Of a stretch of DNA of 64,000 nt, positions 34,123 through 43,096 are shown one piece after another. The stretch lies in the NCBI RefSeq assembly GCF_900048895.1, contig NZ_LT160637.1:67385-131384 (forward strand), in the 5' to 3' direction. Under the pieces are notes generated by a model, which worked only from the letters and a program-made list of their open reading frames with translations, did no database searches and was not told where the DNA came from. Positions within the stretch are counted from its first letter, which is position 1. Each line of letters starts with the position of its first letter. The DNA is from Neglectibacter timonensis (lineage in GTDB: Bacteria; Bacillota; Clostridia; Oscillospirales; Acutalibacteraceae). The position numbers and the translations under genes are program-made.

Positions 34123-34905
34123 TTATGCGTCAAGCAGCTTTGCCACCACAACCATCCTGCCGTTTGTCCGGGAATATTCACAGGTGGAGAGGGTAATGAG
34201 CTTGTCGCCATATTCCGCAGTCACGCCCGTATCATAAAGGGCCAGCGCCTTGCACTCTGCAATATACTCGTCAAAAGCCTCGGCGCTCTCCGCATTGACA
34301 AAGTGGTAATACTTGAAACCCTCCCCGGAATAGGCCACCGTCTTAAAGGCGGCGATCACCTCATACTCGCCAAAGCTGTCCAGGGTATCAAAACAGATGG
34401 TCTTATGCTCCCGGTAAAAATCCTCGCTTGCATACTTGCACAGGTCTGAGAACATTGTGCCGTTGTTCATGTGGTGGCCGTACAACACCAGATTGTCGGA
34501 AATGCCAACGTCGCAGTTTTCGGCCAGATAAGGCACGCCGTAACTGCTGTACGATTTGTCAAAGGCGTGTTTGAGGTAAAAATCCGGGCTGTCTTTGGTC
34601 TGCATGACAGGGTAATCAATCCGGGTGCCGGGGATGGAAACCCAGCCCACCAGGTCGCTGTTTTTGGCGTACACATCAGCGTATTTCTCAAACGCAGTTA
34701 CTTCTTCCGTGGCCGGGGCGTTTTCCAGCTCCAGCGCGGGCAGCTCCACATCCTCCTTTATCAGCTCCGCCACTTCTTCAAAGGCTTCGGCGCTCTGCTT
34801 CTGGTCGAGATATTCACGGGCCAGCATAGCCCCGGAGAAAAGGAAAAGGGCGGCACAAAAGGCCGCCCCTGCGATCATCCGTCTGGTTTTCACTTTATCA
34901 CTCAT
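34123..34905 (-). CDS. srtB: Class B sortase
   Basis: A 260-aa membrane-anchored transpeptidase. One N-terminal helix (about residues 10-28), then the sortase barrel with the catalytic His in LYGHHMNNG (about 141), the catalytic Cys in LSTCEYS (about 241) and the Arg in SRTNGR. The long SDLCKYASEDFYREHKTI helix before the active-site strands is typical of class B. The adhesin at the right edge, with a TPKTG anchor, is a likely substrate. Confidence 0.9.
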   Translation of the reverse strand: MSDKVKTRRMIAGAAFCAALFLFSGAMLAREYLDQKQSAEAFEEVAELIKEDVELPALELENAPATEEVTAFEKYADVYAKNSDLVGWVSIPGTRIDYPVMQTKDSPDFYLKHAFDKSYSSYGVPYLAENCDVGISDNLVLYGHHMNNGTMFSDLCKYASEDFYREHKTICFDTLDSFGEYEVIAAFKTVAYSGEGFKYYHFVNAESAEAFDEYIAECKALALYDTGVTAEYGDKLITLSTCEYSRTNGRMVVVAKLLDA

Positions 34906-34925
34906 TTTCTTTACCCTCCTTGTCC

Positions 34926-35678
34926 TTATCGCGCTTGCTCTTTGCTGGCTGCCTGCCGGTGCGGTGCGTCCGGGGCCGCTTTCAGTTCCCGCAGCTCCAA
35001 TTTTACGGATGATTTCTCACTGCCTGCTTTTTCAGCCAGCCGGGCCGCGCCGCGCTCCATCCCGGAAAAGGTCTTGCCGCAGGACAGAAACAGGCCCCGC
35101 AGCTTGGCAAGCACGCCTTTGTCGGCCTCCAGCTCCTGGGCCTGCTGTACTTCTTTGCCTGCAAGGGCGCGCCCGGCGCTTTTCATGTGGATTCCCGCCT
35201 GATGCAGCTCCTCCCGGAATACATCCAGCTTCCCGGCGCATTGCTCCATCGCCTTGCCGGCATGAGAGAAGCCGTGTTCCATGCGCGAGAGAACGGCGGG
35301 AATACGCAAAGCCTGCACCGCATGACGCAGGGCGGAGCGCCCCTTTTCCTGAAAGGTCTGCACCATGCGCCCGGCAGAGGAAATGAGGTTTGCCTTGGCG
35401 GTGGAAACCATCGCTTTTACCTGCTGGATTTTGCCTTCCGCCGCTGTCACAAGCTGCGCGCATTTGGCCCGGATTCCCTTGTCGTGGAGCTTGCCAACCT
35501 CCAAACGGATTTCTTTCATCTCCTCCATCATCTGGGCCAGCTTATCCTCCATGCCGTCGATATACCCCACCAGGGCCTGCACTTCTTCCTTCTGCCTTTG
35601 AAGGTTGTTTTTCTCCAGCACAGAGAGAAGCTCGATGATCTGGGGATGTTCCCCCAGCGTATAGGTCAATTCAGCCAT
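34926..35678 (-). CDS. Helical ICE protein (DUF6674-like)
   Basis: A 250-aa mostly helical, coiled-coil-rich soluble protein conserved in this ICE type; it resembles the DUF6674 family. Its length, Glu/Lys/Gln content and amphipathic periodicity fit a structural or scaffold role, but no activity can be inferred. ATG at 35678 with AGGAGG. Followed 20 bp later by the sortase gene. Confidence 0.6.
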   Translation of the reverse strand: MAELTYTLGEHPQIIELLSVLEKNNLQRQKEEVQALVGYIDGMEDKLAQMMEEMKEIRLEVGKLHDKGIRAKCAQLVTAAEGKIQQVKAMVSTAKANLISSAGRMVQTFQEKGRSALRHAVQALRIPAVLSRMEHGFSHAGKAMEQCAGKLDVFREELHQAGIHMKSAGRALAGKEVQQAQELEADKGVLAKLRGLFLSCGKTFSGMERGAARLAEKAGSEKSSVKLELRELKAAPDAPHRQAASKEQAR

Positions 35679-35702
35679 CTTATTTTCCTCCTATCAAAGC
35701 CA

Positions 35703-36113
35703 TTATCGGGCTGGTTCCGCCTGCTTTCTGGCAGGCGGCAGCTCCCGGCAGTATTCCGGGTAACGGATTTTCATGCCCTCCATGAAATAGGGGGCAAACT
35801 CGCAGCAGAACAGATCTTCCGGGGAATAGGCGTTGCTGTGTTCCGGCTCGGTATAGCCGTTCCAAAGGTTAAAGGCCAAACGGCACACCCGGACGGTGCC
35901 GCTGGTCTGCCAACCGCCGTGCATACCCTCCGGTTTGATACAGTCCTGCTTGAAATCAAACATCTGGCGGATGTTGGCCCGTGTTTCCGGGGCAATCCCC
36001 ATGACATAAAAGAAAGACTGATGATAGCAGTCATTTTTCCGGGCCTCACTCATCATCCGCAAAAAGAAATCGCGGTGTTCTGCGGACGCAAACCGGATAT
36101 TGAGCCTGTTCAT
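35703..36113 (-). CDS. Small ICE protein (DUF6075-like)
   Basis: A 136-aa soluble protein with conserved aromatic blocks (FFLRMMSEARKNDCYHQSFFYVMG and VCRLAFNLWNGY) matching, as far as I can tell, the DUF6075 family common in Tn1549-type elements. Its ATG overlaps the VirB4 stop (ATGA), so it is translated with it. Function unknown. Confidence 0.65.
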   Translation of the reverse strand: MNRLNIRFASAEHRDFFLRMMSEARKNDCYHQSFFYVMGIAPETRANIRQMFDFKQDCIKPEGMHGGWQTSGTVRVCRLAFNLWNGYTEPEHSNAYSPEDLFCCEFAPYFMEGMKIRYPEYCRELPPARKQAEPAR

Positions 36114-38467
36114 ACCAAAACCTCCTCGCCGCCGAACACGCCCTCACCGGGCTTGGTGGTCATCAGGGCATACAGCTTTGTATTGCGCGGGAAACGGTTG
36201 ACAAAAGGCACCAGTGCGCTGCCGTAGCGGATGAGGCCGCAGCCCGCGTCCGCGTTGGTGACATAGCTCATCTGCTCCTTAGAGATATTGAGGAGCTTGG
36301 AGAGCTTTTCCCGGTCGGAAGCCGCCTGGTTGAGCATGACGATAAATTCCGAGTTACTGAGCATGGTGCTGGCCTGGACGGAATCCAAAAGGTACTCCAC
36401 GTTCTGGGTAATGGCCGTAGGATAAGCGCCGCGCTTTCTGAACTGCCGCCATGCGCTGTTAAAGAAAATACCGCTTTGCTCATTTTCAAACATCACATGG
36501 AACTCGTCGATAAAGACGTGGGTGCGCTTGCCTCGTTTCCAGTTGAGAGTCACGCGGTTCAAGATGGTGTCGGTGATGACGAGGGAACCGGCTGGCTTTA
36601 GCTGCTCGCCCAGGCCGTGGATGTCGAACACCACATAGGGCTTATTCAAATCCACCGTGCTGTCGCGGCCAAAGATGTCCAGGGAGCCGGTGGTGTAAAG
36701 CTCCAGGGAAAGGGCGATCTCCTTTGCCTTTTCCTCCGGCTGCTCCAGCAGCTTGTTCCGCAGGTCGCAGAGAGTGGCGGCCCGGCCCTCTTTTTCCGCC
36801 TCCGGGTAAACAAGGGCGGTGCAGCGGTCGATGATGGATTTATGCTGCGGCCCCACGCCGCGCTTGTCGATCTGCTCGATGAGGGACATAACAAACTGCG
36901 ACTTCTCCACAATGGGATTCTGCTCGCCGTAACCCTCCACCATATACATGGAATTGAGCTTGTCTTTTCCGCCTGCCACCAGGTGGGCCACCGTAGCCTT
37001 TTCGCGGCCCAGGGCTTTCACCAGTGCGCCAAACTCGCCCTCCGGGTCACAAATGAGGATTTCATCATTGGCGTAATTGGGATGGAGCATAAGGAAGGCG
37101 ATCAGCTCTTTCACCGCAAAAGATTTTCCCGCGCCGGGAACGCCCAGGTAAAAAGCCGACTGGTTTAACAGGTTCGCCTTGTTGCACATGATGAGGTTGT
37201 GGGAAATAGCGTTCTCCCCAAAGTAAATGCCGCCCTTGTCCTGGATCTCCTGCACCTTAAAGGGGATGAACACCGCCAAACTCTCGGTGGTGAGGGTACG
37301 GAAGGCGTTGATTTTGCGCACCCCAATGGGCAGGGCCGTGTTCAGCCCGTCAAGCTGCTGGAACTTGAGAACCGCAAGCTGGCACATATGCTTTCTTGCC
37401 ACGGAAAGCACCGCCTCGGTGTCACTGTCAAGCTGCTCCTTGGTGTCGGCGGTGATCGCCAGGGTAATCACCGCAAACATCATGCGCTGGTCACGGGTGG
37501 TGAGATCGTCCAGGAACTCCTTGCTCTCTTTGCGCTGAAGCTCCATGTCATAGGGCACCACGGCGGAAAAGTTGTTATTGGCATTTTGGCGTCTTTGCCA
37601 GTTGGTGATGTTCGTTTCCACGCCCAATAAGCGGTTTTCTACCTCCCGCACAGCCTCATCCGTAGGCACCGGAACCACGTCAATGGAGAACATCAGATTG
37701 CGGTTGAAATCCGTAAGCTCCGTCACCATGTTGTCCTTGATATAGCTGGCAAAATCCTTGAGGAACAACACCCGGCAAAACTTGTCACCCAGCTTCACAT
37801 AGTCGCTGTTCTTCTCCATGCTGTCGGGGCAGATATAGTCCTTGAAATCGTGGCCGCGCTTTGCCATAGCCGCCAAATCAAAGGAGAACTCTGCCTCCTC
37901 GCCCTGGCGGTAGAAATCGTGCAGGATACGTAGCCTTTCGGAAGCGTCCAGCTCCACGCACTTGGAACCCAGGGCGGCAAAGTGAGAAATGAGGTCGGCC
38001 CCCACGCGGGAAAAGTAGGCGCGGGCCTCCTCAATATCTTTCTTCACCACAGAGATGGTGATATATTTCTCCTGGGTGATTCCATTGGCCCCGGTGGCCT
38101 TATCGAGCAGCATTTGATTGTATTCCCTGCGGTACTCGTCCCGGAAGTCCTCCTGCATAGGCATGAGGATGGAGTTTTCAAAGTTTGCCTTATTCGTCCT
38201 CCGGTTGTTGATGGTGATTTTCGTCACCGCTCCAGAATCCAGGGAGTTGAGAAGCTCCGAGTAGATGAGGAACATACTCTCTTTATCCTCGCGGCTTGCC
38301 ACCAGATAATTGATGTCGCTGAACTGATAGGTTTTGGAGAACTTGTTTCCGGTCAAAAAAATGCCGTCCTGCCAGATACGGCGGACGGGGATCACATCCT
38401 GCACCTTCCGGGGTACGGTATATCGCTCCTTGTCCTGCTTGGACATGGTTTTCAACGTTTTAATCAT
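36110..38467 (-). CDS. virB4: VirB4-type conjugation ATPase
   Basis: A 785-aa cytoplasmic ATPase that powers the type IV secretion channel. N-terminal CagE/TrbE/VirB4 region (residues 1-400), Walker A GVPGAGKSF near 442, Walker B HVFIDEFHVMFEN near 652 and the downstream AITQNVEYLL motif. ATG overlaps the 3' end of the prgI gene by 8 bp, the standard order in Gram-positive T4SS clusters. Confidence 0.95.
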   Translation of the reverse strand: MIKTLKTMSKQDKERYTVPRKVQDVIPVRRIWQDGIFLTGNKFSKTYQFSDINYLVASREDKESMFLIYSELLNSLDSGAVTKITINNRRTNKANFENSILMPMQEDFRDEYRREYNQMLLDKATGANGITQEKYITISVVKKDIEEARAYFSRVGADLISHFAALGSKCVELDASERLRILHDFYRQGEEAEFSFDLAAMAKRGHDFKDYICPDSMEKNSDYVKLGDKFCRVLFLKDFASYIKDNMVTELTDFNRNLMFSIDVVPVPTDEAVREVENRLLGVETNITNWQRRQNANNNFSAVVPYDMELQRKESKEFLDDLTTRDQRMMFAVITLAITADTKEQLDSDTEAVLSVARKHMCQLAVLKFQQLDGLNTALPIGVRKINAFRTLTTESLAVFIPFKVQEIQDKGGIYFGENAISHNLIMCNKANLLNQSAFYLGVPGAGKSFAVKELIAFLMLHPNYANDEILICDPEGEFGALVKALGREKATVAHLVAGGKDKLNSMYMVEGYGEQNPIVEKSQFVMSLIEQIDKRGVGPQHKSIIDRCTALVYPEAEKEGRAATLCDLRNKLLEQPEEKAKEIALSLELYTTGSLDIFGRDSTVDLNKPYVVFDIHGLGEQLKPAGSLVITDTILNRVTLNWKRGKRTHVFIDEFHVMFENEQSGIFFNSAWRQFRKRGAYPTAITQNVEYLLDSVQASTMLSNSEFIVMLNQAASDREKLSKLLNISKEQMSYVTNADAGCGLIRYGSALVPFVNRFPRNTKLYALMTTKPGEGVFGGEEVLV

Positions 38468-38873
38468 GGGTTGCCTCCTTCCGCTTGTAAAACTGTTTCG
38501 GCTCTTTGGGCTGCTTTCTGACGGGCCGCCCGGTCTGCCGCCCCTCGATCACATCTTTCAAAGCAGCATAGTAATAGTTGCCGTCCTCAAACTTTATCTC
38601 CTTTGGCTCCAGCATTTCCGAGCGCAGCCACGCCCAGATGAATTGTTCCGCCGTCATGCCGTGGTAGGTGATAAACCCCAGCATGGCAAAGGGGGACGCG
38701 CCCAAAATGCAAACCCAGGAAAGGGTTTCCACGCCAAAGTAGGGGCGCAGGAGAAAGTAAAGGCCCACGGCCACGCCGCAGGCCAGAATGGAAAAAATGA
38801 ATTGCCGCATACTCAAACCGAAAAACATGGATTCGGTGTAGTTGCGGATTTCGCGGTTGATCTTGACTTCCAA
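38460..38873 (-). CDS. prgI: PrgI-family membrane protein
   Basis: A 137-aa protein with an N-terminal EVKINREIRNYTESMFFGLS segment, then two transmembrane helices (about residues 27-45 and 52-72) and a charged C-terminal tail. PrgI homologues sit beside VirB4 in Gram-positive conjugation systems and are thought to be VirB3-like. The start is TTG at 38873, preceded by GGGAGGTG. Confidence 0.85.
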   Translation of the reverse strand: MEVKINREIRNYTESMFFGLSMRQFIFSILACGVAVGLYFLLRPYFGVETLSWVCILGASPFAMLGFITYHGMTAEQFIWAWLRSEMLEPKEIKFEDGNYYYAALKDVIEGRQTGRPVRKQPKEPKQFYKRKEATHD

Positions 38874-38887
38874 AATGCCACCTCCCG

Positions 38888-39421
38888 TTATCGCTCAAAC
38901 TCTTTTTTCTGCTTGCCCTGCGCCCCTCTGACAGCCTGCCGGTCATAGAGCTTCATCACATCCATGCCGTCATAGTCCGCCAGACGGGCCAGTTGCACCC
39001 TGGTAACGCCGTGCTGCTTGCAGTAGTGCAAATAGCTCTGCATACCTGCCTGGTGTTCGATCCCGCCCTGTAAATCTTCGATTTCATACCAGGCGCAGGC
39101 ATGGGCCTCCGGCGACATACAAGCCAGGGAATATCCTTGCTCCAAAGGCTCAAACAGGTCGGAATCGTAAGTGAAGCACTCGCCGTAATGCGCAAAAGGC
39201 TGGTCGTTTTCCCGCAGCGGATGGAACCGCACCATATCGTCCTCAAAGGACGCATAGGCTATCACGTCCTCCGGGGAAGCCTTGCTGCCCTTGACCAGCA
39301 GATAGTCGATTTTGTAGTTTTCCTCATCCGGCACATCCAGCCCCCGGTTCCATTGATAGGATTCGGTACGCTTTAGGGCGCGCCCGGCAAGCCTCATCAG
39401 CTTTTCTTTGCTCATGTTCAA
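38888..39421 (-). CDS. Conserved ICE protein, unknown
   Basis: A 177-aa soluble protein (FEDDMVRFHPLRENDQPFAHYGE, then EAHACAWYEIEDLQGGIEHQ) that lies between VirB6- and PrgI-type genes. I recognise no domain. TTG at 39421 has GGAGGG 7 bases upstream, whereas the in-frame ATG two codons later is 14 bases away, so TTG is favoured. Confidence 0.55.
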   Translation of the reverse strand: MNMSKEKLMRLAGRALKRTESYQWNRGLDVPDEENYKIDYLLVKGSKASPEDVIAYASFEDDMVRFHPLRENDQPFAHYGECFTYDSDLFEPLEQGYSLACMSPEAHACAWYEIEDLQGGIEHQAGMQSYLHYCKQHGVTRVQLARLADYDGMDVMKLYDRQAVRGAQGKQKKEFER

Positions 39422-39472
39422 AACATATCCCTCCGTTTCTTAACGCTCCCGGCCCTTTTGCCGGGAAGATTT

Positions 39473-39817
39473 CTAAAACAGCCGAGAGGCAGCTTCTTTC
39501 TGTTCCTCCAGCCGCGCCATTTTCCATTCCTCCCTCAACGTCTTTGTGCTTTCGGGCTGTTTTTCGCCGGGGAGAAGATAGGTTTTCCCGTTCCGCTCGG
39601 CAGCGTGGGTGGGATAGCCCATGACTTTCAGCGCCTTCTGCACCTCCAGGACGTGTTCCGGCTTGGGCTGGCAAACGCCCAGATTGCGGTAGATCTGAAA
39701 CTCGCCGTACCACGGCTCATTCTGAAAGTTGTCGGCGCGGAAGAACACATCCTCCCGGATGTCCTCAAGAGGCGTTTCCAGCACCTTGCGGCAAACCTCG
39801 TTTCTTGTATCGTCCAT
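39473..39817 (-). CDS. Small ICE protein, unknown
   Basis: A 114-aa soluble protein, ATG at 39817 with AAAGGAGG. Blocks VFFRADNFQNEPWYGEFQIYR and LEVQKALKVMGYPTH suggest a compact alpha/beta domain. No family recognised. It starts 15 bp after the VirB6-like gene. Confidence 0.55.
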   Translation of the reverse strand: MDDTRNEVCRKVLETPLEDIREDVFFRADNFQNEPWYGEFQIYRNLGVCQPKPEHVLEVQKALKVMGYPTHAAERNGKTYLLPGEKQPESTKTLREEWKMARLEEQKEAASRLF

Positions 39818-39831
39818 TGACTTTTCCTCCT

Positions 39832-40668
39832 TTACAGGCCCATCATCTCGCGCACCACGCGGTCGGCCATCTTCACAGCGCCTACAAGCACCAGCATATT
39901 GAACAGCAGCTCGCCCACATAGCTCCACACCTGGGTAACTGCCGCCGCGTTGGGGTCAACCGCAGGGGGTGAAGCCGCGAACAGGGAGAAGATAATGCAG
40001 GCCAGCACGATGATTGCCCCCTCCAGGCACACGGCGGCATAGCTTTTGATGAAGCTCTTGCCCACGTTCTGGCTGGGTTCCCCGCCAAAGGTGGACAGAG
40101 GCACCGGCGCGATGGCCGTGTATAAATAGAGCTTAAAAAACCGCCCGTAGACGGTCATAATCATAATGAAGCTGAGAACGGTGATGAACAGCCCGCCGAT
40201 GAGCGTCACCGCCCACAAAGGGATACTCTCAAAGAAGCCGCAGCTTTCCACCGCGTCAATGATCTCCTGTGGGAGAACGGTCTGCTGTGCGGTTCCAAAG
40301 CCCGCCGCGTTCATAATGGTGGAAACAAGGCCCTGGACAATGTTAAAGAGGGCCATCATCAGCTCCAGCCCATAGGTCACGACACCCTTGGCAATGGCAA
40401 ACCGGATGAACAGCTTTAAGGCGTGTTCCGGCTTTTTCACCTCGGCAAAGCTGCCGCAGGTTTTCACAATCCCGATGACAAAGAACAGCACCAGAAGCGC
40501 AAGGCCGATAGCCCGCACCGCGTCGTGGATGTTGACGATCACACTCCAGATGGAGCCGCCCTTAAACTGCTCCGGGCTTTGGGTGATAAGCTGCCAGATT
40601 TCAGACAGATACTTGTTCCAGGTGTCAAGGGCATTTTGCAGGTTTTGCACAACCCAGTTATCGGACAT
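39832..40668 (-). CDS. VirB6/TrbL-like conjugation channel protein
   Basis: A 278-aa polytopic membrane protein with six or seven hydrophobic segments and a periplasm-side loop between helices 2 and 3 rich in QQTVLPQEIIDAVESCGFF. Family CD1112/TrbL, the inner channel component of Gram-positive T4SS. It follows Maff2 and precedes PrgI and VirB4, the usual order. ATG at 40668. Confidence 0.82.
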   Translation of the reverse strand: MSDNWVVQNLQNALDTWNKYLSEIWQLITQSPEQFKGGSIWSVIVNIHDAVRAIGLALLVLFFVIGIVKTCGSFAEVKKPEHALKLFIRFAIAKGVVTYGLELMMALFNIVQGLVSTIMNAAGFGTAQQTVLPQEIIDAVESCGFFESIPLWAVTLIGGLFITVLSFIMIMTVYGRFFKLYLYTAIAPVPLSTFGGEPSQNVGKSFIKSYAAVCLEGAIIVLACIIFSLFAASPPAVDPNAAAVTQVWSYVGELLFNMLVLVGAVKMADRVVREMMGL

Positions 40669-40694
40669 TCAAAGACCTCCTTTCCGGCAGAAAC

Positions 40695-40721
40695 AGGGGC
40701 GGGCCGCTGTGGCCCGCCCCT
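40695..40721. other. Intra-operon GC-rich hairpin
   Basis: An 11-bp perfect stem (40695-40705 with 40711-40721) in the 69-bp gap between Maff2 and the VirB6-like gene. There is no T-run on either side, so it is more likely an mRNA processing or stability element than a terminator. Confidence 0.55.
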
Positions 40722-40737
40722 ATGCCGCCGTTTTTCA

Positions 40738-41091
40738 TCAGCCGGTAATCAGGGTTAAGATTTCTTTAGCAAAGGTAATCACAACGCCGCCTGCCAAAGT
40801 GAGGAAGCCGTTGGCTCTCTGGCTGGGGTCATGGGATTTGAGAGAGAGGCCGATCTGCACCACGCCGAAGCCCAGCAGGATCATACCAATAGCCCGGATG
40901 AGGCCGAAAATGAAGTCGCTGAGGTTGTTGATAACCGTCAAGGGGTCGCTGGCAGCAAAGGCCGTGGTGGTGCAGCAGCACAGCATAAGCACCAGGGCCG
41001 AGTAGACGGTAAGGGCGCTTTTGCCCTTTTTGCTCATAGGCAGGCTGCGGGTTTCCTTGTTCTTCTTGCTTTCCTTGTTAAACAGTTTCAT
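40738..41091 (-). CDS. Maff2-family small membrane protein
   Basis: A 117-aa protein with two hydrophobic segments: residues of about 25-45 (VYSALVLMLCCCTTTAFA, possibly a cleaved signal) and two later helices (FIFGLIRAIGMILLGFGVV and GFLTLAGGVVITFA). Matches the Maff2 family found between VirD4 and VirB6 in Tn1549-type ICEs; probably VirB2/pilin-like in position, which is inference. ATG at 41091 lies inside the VirD4 3' end. Confidence 0.78.
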   Translation of the reverse strand: MKLFNKESKKNKETRSLPMSKKGKSALTVYSALVLMLCCCTTTAFAASDPLTVINNLSDFIFGLIRAIGMILLGFGVVQIGLSLKSHDPSQRANGFLTLAGGVVITFAKEILTLITG

Positions 41092-42898
41092 TTTGCTTTT
41101 CCTCCTTGAATTGAAAGATTTTCTCCATGTCCTCGTCGGACAGAAGCTCACAGGTCACATCCGGCTCCTTGAGATTTGCAAGGTCGCCGGGGGTAAGGCG
41201 GCTGATGGTCAAGCCCGCCACAGCGTTTTCCGTGCCGCCGTGGGCATAGGCTGGCGCGCCGCCATCGGTGGTGTATTTCACATTGGGGTGCTTTAGCAAT
41301 TCGTACTTTTCATCCATCAGCGGCGGCTCGCCCCGGATAAAGAGCAGGGCCAGGCGGTTGTCCAGCATACGCACCTCGTCCGGGGTCATCAGCTCCCGGC
41401 CCGTGATCTGGTTGTTGGTAGAGTAGCTGCCCGAATGGCCGGTACTCTTGCCGTAGGTGTCCAGCCAGAGGGTGCTTTTGCCCAGATAGCTTTCCGAGAT
41501 GAGCTTGTGGGTGGACGATTCGTTGCCGCCCAGGTAGAGAAATTCATCGCAGTTGCCCATGATGGATTCCCATTGTTTCTCGTACAGCGCCTTGAGCTGG
41601 GCGATGTTCTGGATGATGATGGACACAGAAATATTCCGTGAGCGCATGGTAGCCAGCAGCTTGTCGAAATCATCGGGCAGGCTGACATTGGCAAACTCGT
41701 CCATCAAAAAATGCACCGGCACAGGCAGGCTCCCGCCGTGTACCCGGTCGGCGCTGTAAAACAATTCCTGAAAGGTGCTGGCATACAAAAGGCTCACTAA
41801 AAAATTGAAGCTGGCGTCGTTGTCCGGGATGAGGGCAAAGAGCGCCACTTTCTTTTCCCCCAGGCTGGCAAGCTCCAGCTCGTCGGTGGCCGTGAGGGCC
41901 GCCACGGATGAAAGGTTGAACTTCTCCAGACGTGAAGCAAGCGTGATCTGGATGGATTTTAAGGTCTTGGCGCTGCCGGAGCGGTAGTCCTTGTAATACT
42001 TCACCGCGATGTGGTCGGGGGAGCGCATTTCCAGCCGTTCAAACAGCTCATCCAGCGGGGATTGATAGCTGTCGTCGTCCTCCCGCACCTCACCGGCCCG
42101 CAGCATTTCCATGACCATGGGGAAGTTTTTCTCGTCCTCCGGGGCCTCGTAGTGGAGATAGAACACCAGCGCCATAAGAAGCATACTGGCCGCCGTATCC
42201 CAGAAGGGGTCGTTTGACTGGCTCCCTTTGGGGGTGGTGGCTTTGAACAGGTTCGTCACCATCTTCTGCACATCGTTGTCGTTTTTCAGATAGGCAAAGG
42301 GGTTATAACAGTGGCTTTTGTTCATGTTCAAAAGGTCAACCACCTTAATCTCATAGCCCTGCCGTTCCAGCAGGCCGCCGCAGTCCCGCAGCAGCTCTCC
42401 TTTGCAGTCCAGGATGAAAAAAGAGGTGTTGGCCTGGCAGATATTGACCTTTGCATAAAAGCGGCTTTTTCCCGCGCCGCTGCCGCCGCAGACCAGGGTG
42501 TTTAACGTCCTGCGGTGCTTTTTCCCGTCCAGCCCCATGCGGACGTGCTGGGTAAAAATGCGGTTTTGAAACGGGTTTTTATCCCGGTATTTCCGGTTCA
42601 CGGCCCGCGGATCGCCCCATTTGGCGGAGCCGTGTTCCTCGCCCCTGCGGTAGTTGCGCCTGGATGAGAGGTAAATGCCAATGCCCAGCCCGTAGGCGGC
42701 AATAAAAATGAGGACAGTTTTTACACTGTCCTCACACCATGCAATCTGAAAGGGATGGTTCATTGCCGCAGGCAGGGCCTCCAGGATTTCGGAAAGCCCC
42801 CCGGAAAGAGAGGGCGCAATGAGCAGGGCAAGCCAGACTGCCGGGATCAGCCCCAGGGCATAGAGCCAGGGGCCTCCCGTTTTGTTATCGGGCTTCAT
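41078..42898 (-). CDS. virD4: VirD4/TraG-type coupling ATPase
   Basis: A 606-aa type IV coupling protein that passes the relaxase-DNA complex to the channel. Two N-terminal membrane helices (about residues 10-30 and 58-78), Walker A GGSGAGKSR near 137, Walker B FLMDEFANV near 398, and the QN-containing SIIIQNIAQLKALYE motif. ATG at 42898 is chosen over upstream frames because it overlaps the preceding small gene by 14 bp with a usable SD inside it. Confidence 0.93.
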   Translation of the reverse strand: MKPDNKTGGPWLYALGLIPAVWLALLIAPSLSGGLSEILEALPAAMNHPFQIAWCEDSVKTVLIFIAAYGLGIGIYLSSRRNYRRGEEHGSAKWGDPRAVNRKYRDKNPFQNRIFTQHVRMGLDGKKHRRTLNTLVCGGSGAGKSRFYAKVNICQANTSFFILDCKGELLRDCGGLLERQGYEIKVVDLLNMNKSHCYNPFAYLKNDNDVQKMVTNLFKATTPKGSQSNDPFWDTAASMLLMALVFYLHYEAPEDEKNFPMVMEMLRAGEVREDDDSYQSPLDELFERLEMRSPDHIAVKYYKDYRSGSAKTLKSIQITLASRLEKFNLSSVAALTATDELELASLGEKKVALFALIPDNDASFNFLVSLLYASTFQELFYSADRVHGGSLPVPVHFLMDEFANVSLPDDFDKLLATMRSRNISVSIIIQNIAQLKALYEKQWESIMGNCDEFLYLGGNESSTHKLISESYLGKSTLWLDTYGKSTGHSGSYSTNNQITGRELMTPDEVRMLDNRLALLFIRGEPPLMDEKYELLKHPNVKYTTDGGAPAYAHGGTENAVAGLTISRLTPGDLANLKEPDVTCELLSDEDMEKIFQFKEEKQNETV

Positions 42899-43082
42899 CA
42901 CGCCGCTTCGCTTTCCTGTCTTTTTGGGATGGGGCGTCAATGGTTTTGAGAAGCACGTCCTCCACCGGGCCGGGGTCGCGCTGTTCCTCCAGCAGATCGT
43001 TTCGCAGTTCGTTGAGGGCGCGGATCATAATGCCATGCTCGTATCTGTCCAGCGTGAGGACAACCTTTTCCTGTCGTTCCAT
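42885..43082 (-). CDS. Small charged ICE protein, unknown
   Basis: A 65-aa highly charged protein (VVLTLDRYEHGIMIRALNELRNDLLEEQRD then a Lys/Arg tail), overlapping the VirD4 start by 14 bp, in the position of the small genes that precede VirD4 in related elements. It looks helical; function unknown. Confidence 0.6.
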   Translation of the reverse strand: MERQEKVVLTLDRYEHGIMIRALNELRNDLLEEQRDPGPVEDVLLKTIDAPSQKDRKAKRRDEAR

Positions 43083-43096
43083 TCATTCAGCCTCCT

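Noticed and set aside
33149-34237. Long plus-strand frames opposite the CHAP-domain gene
   Set aside because: Mirror frames of its Ala/Lys-rich helical N-terminus; no SD and no recognisable domain.
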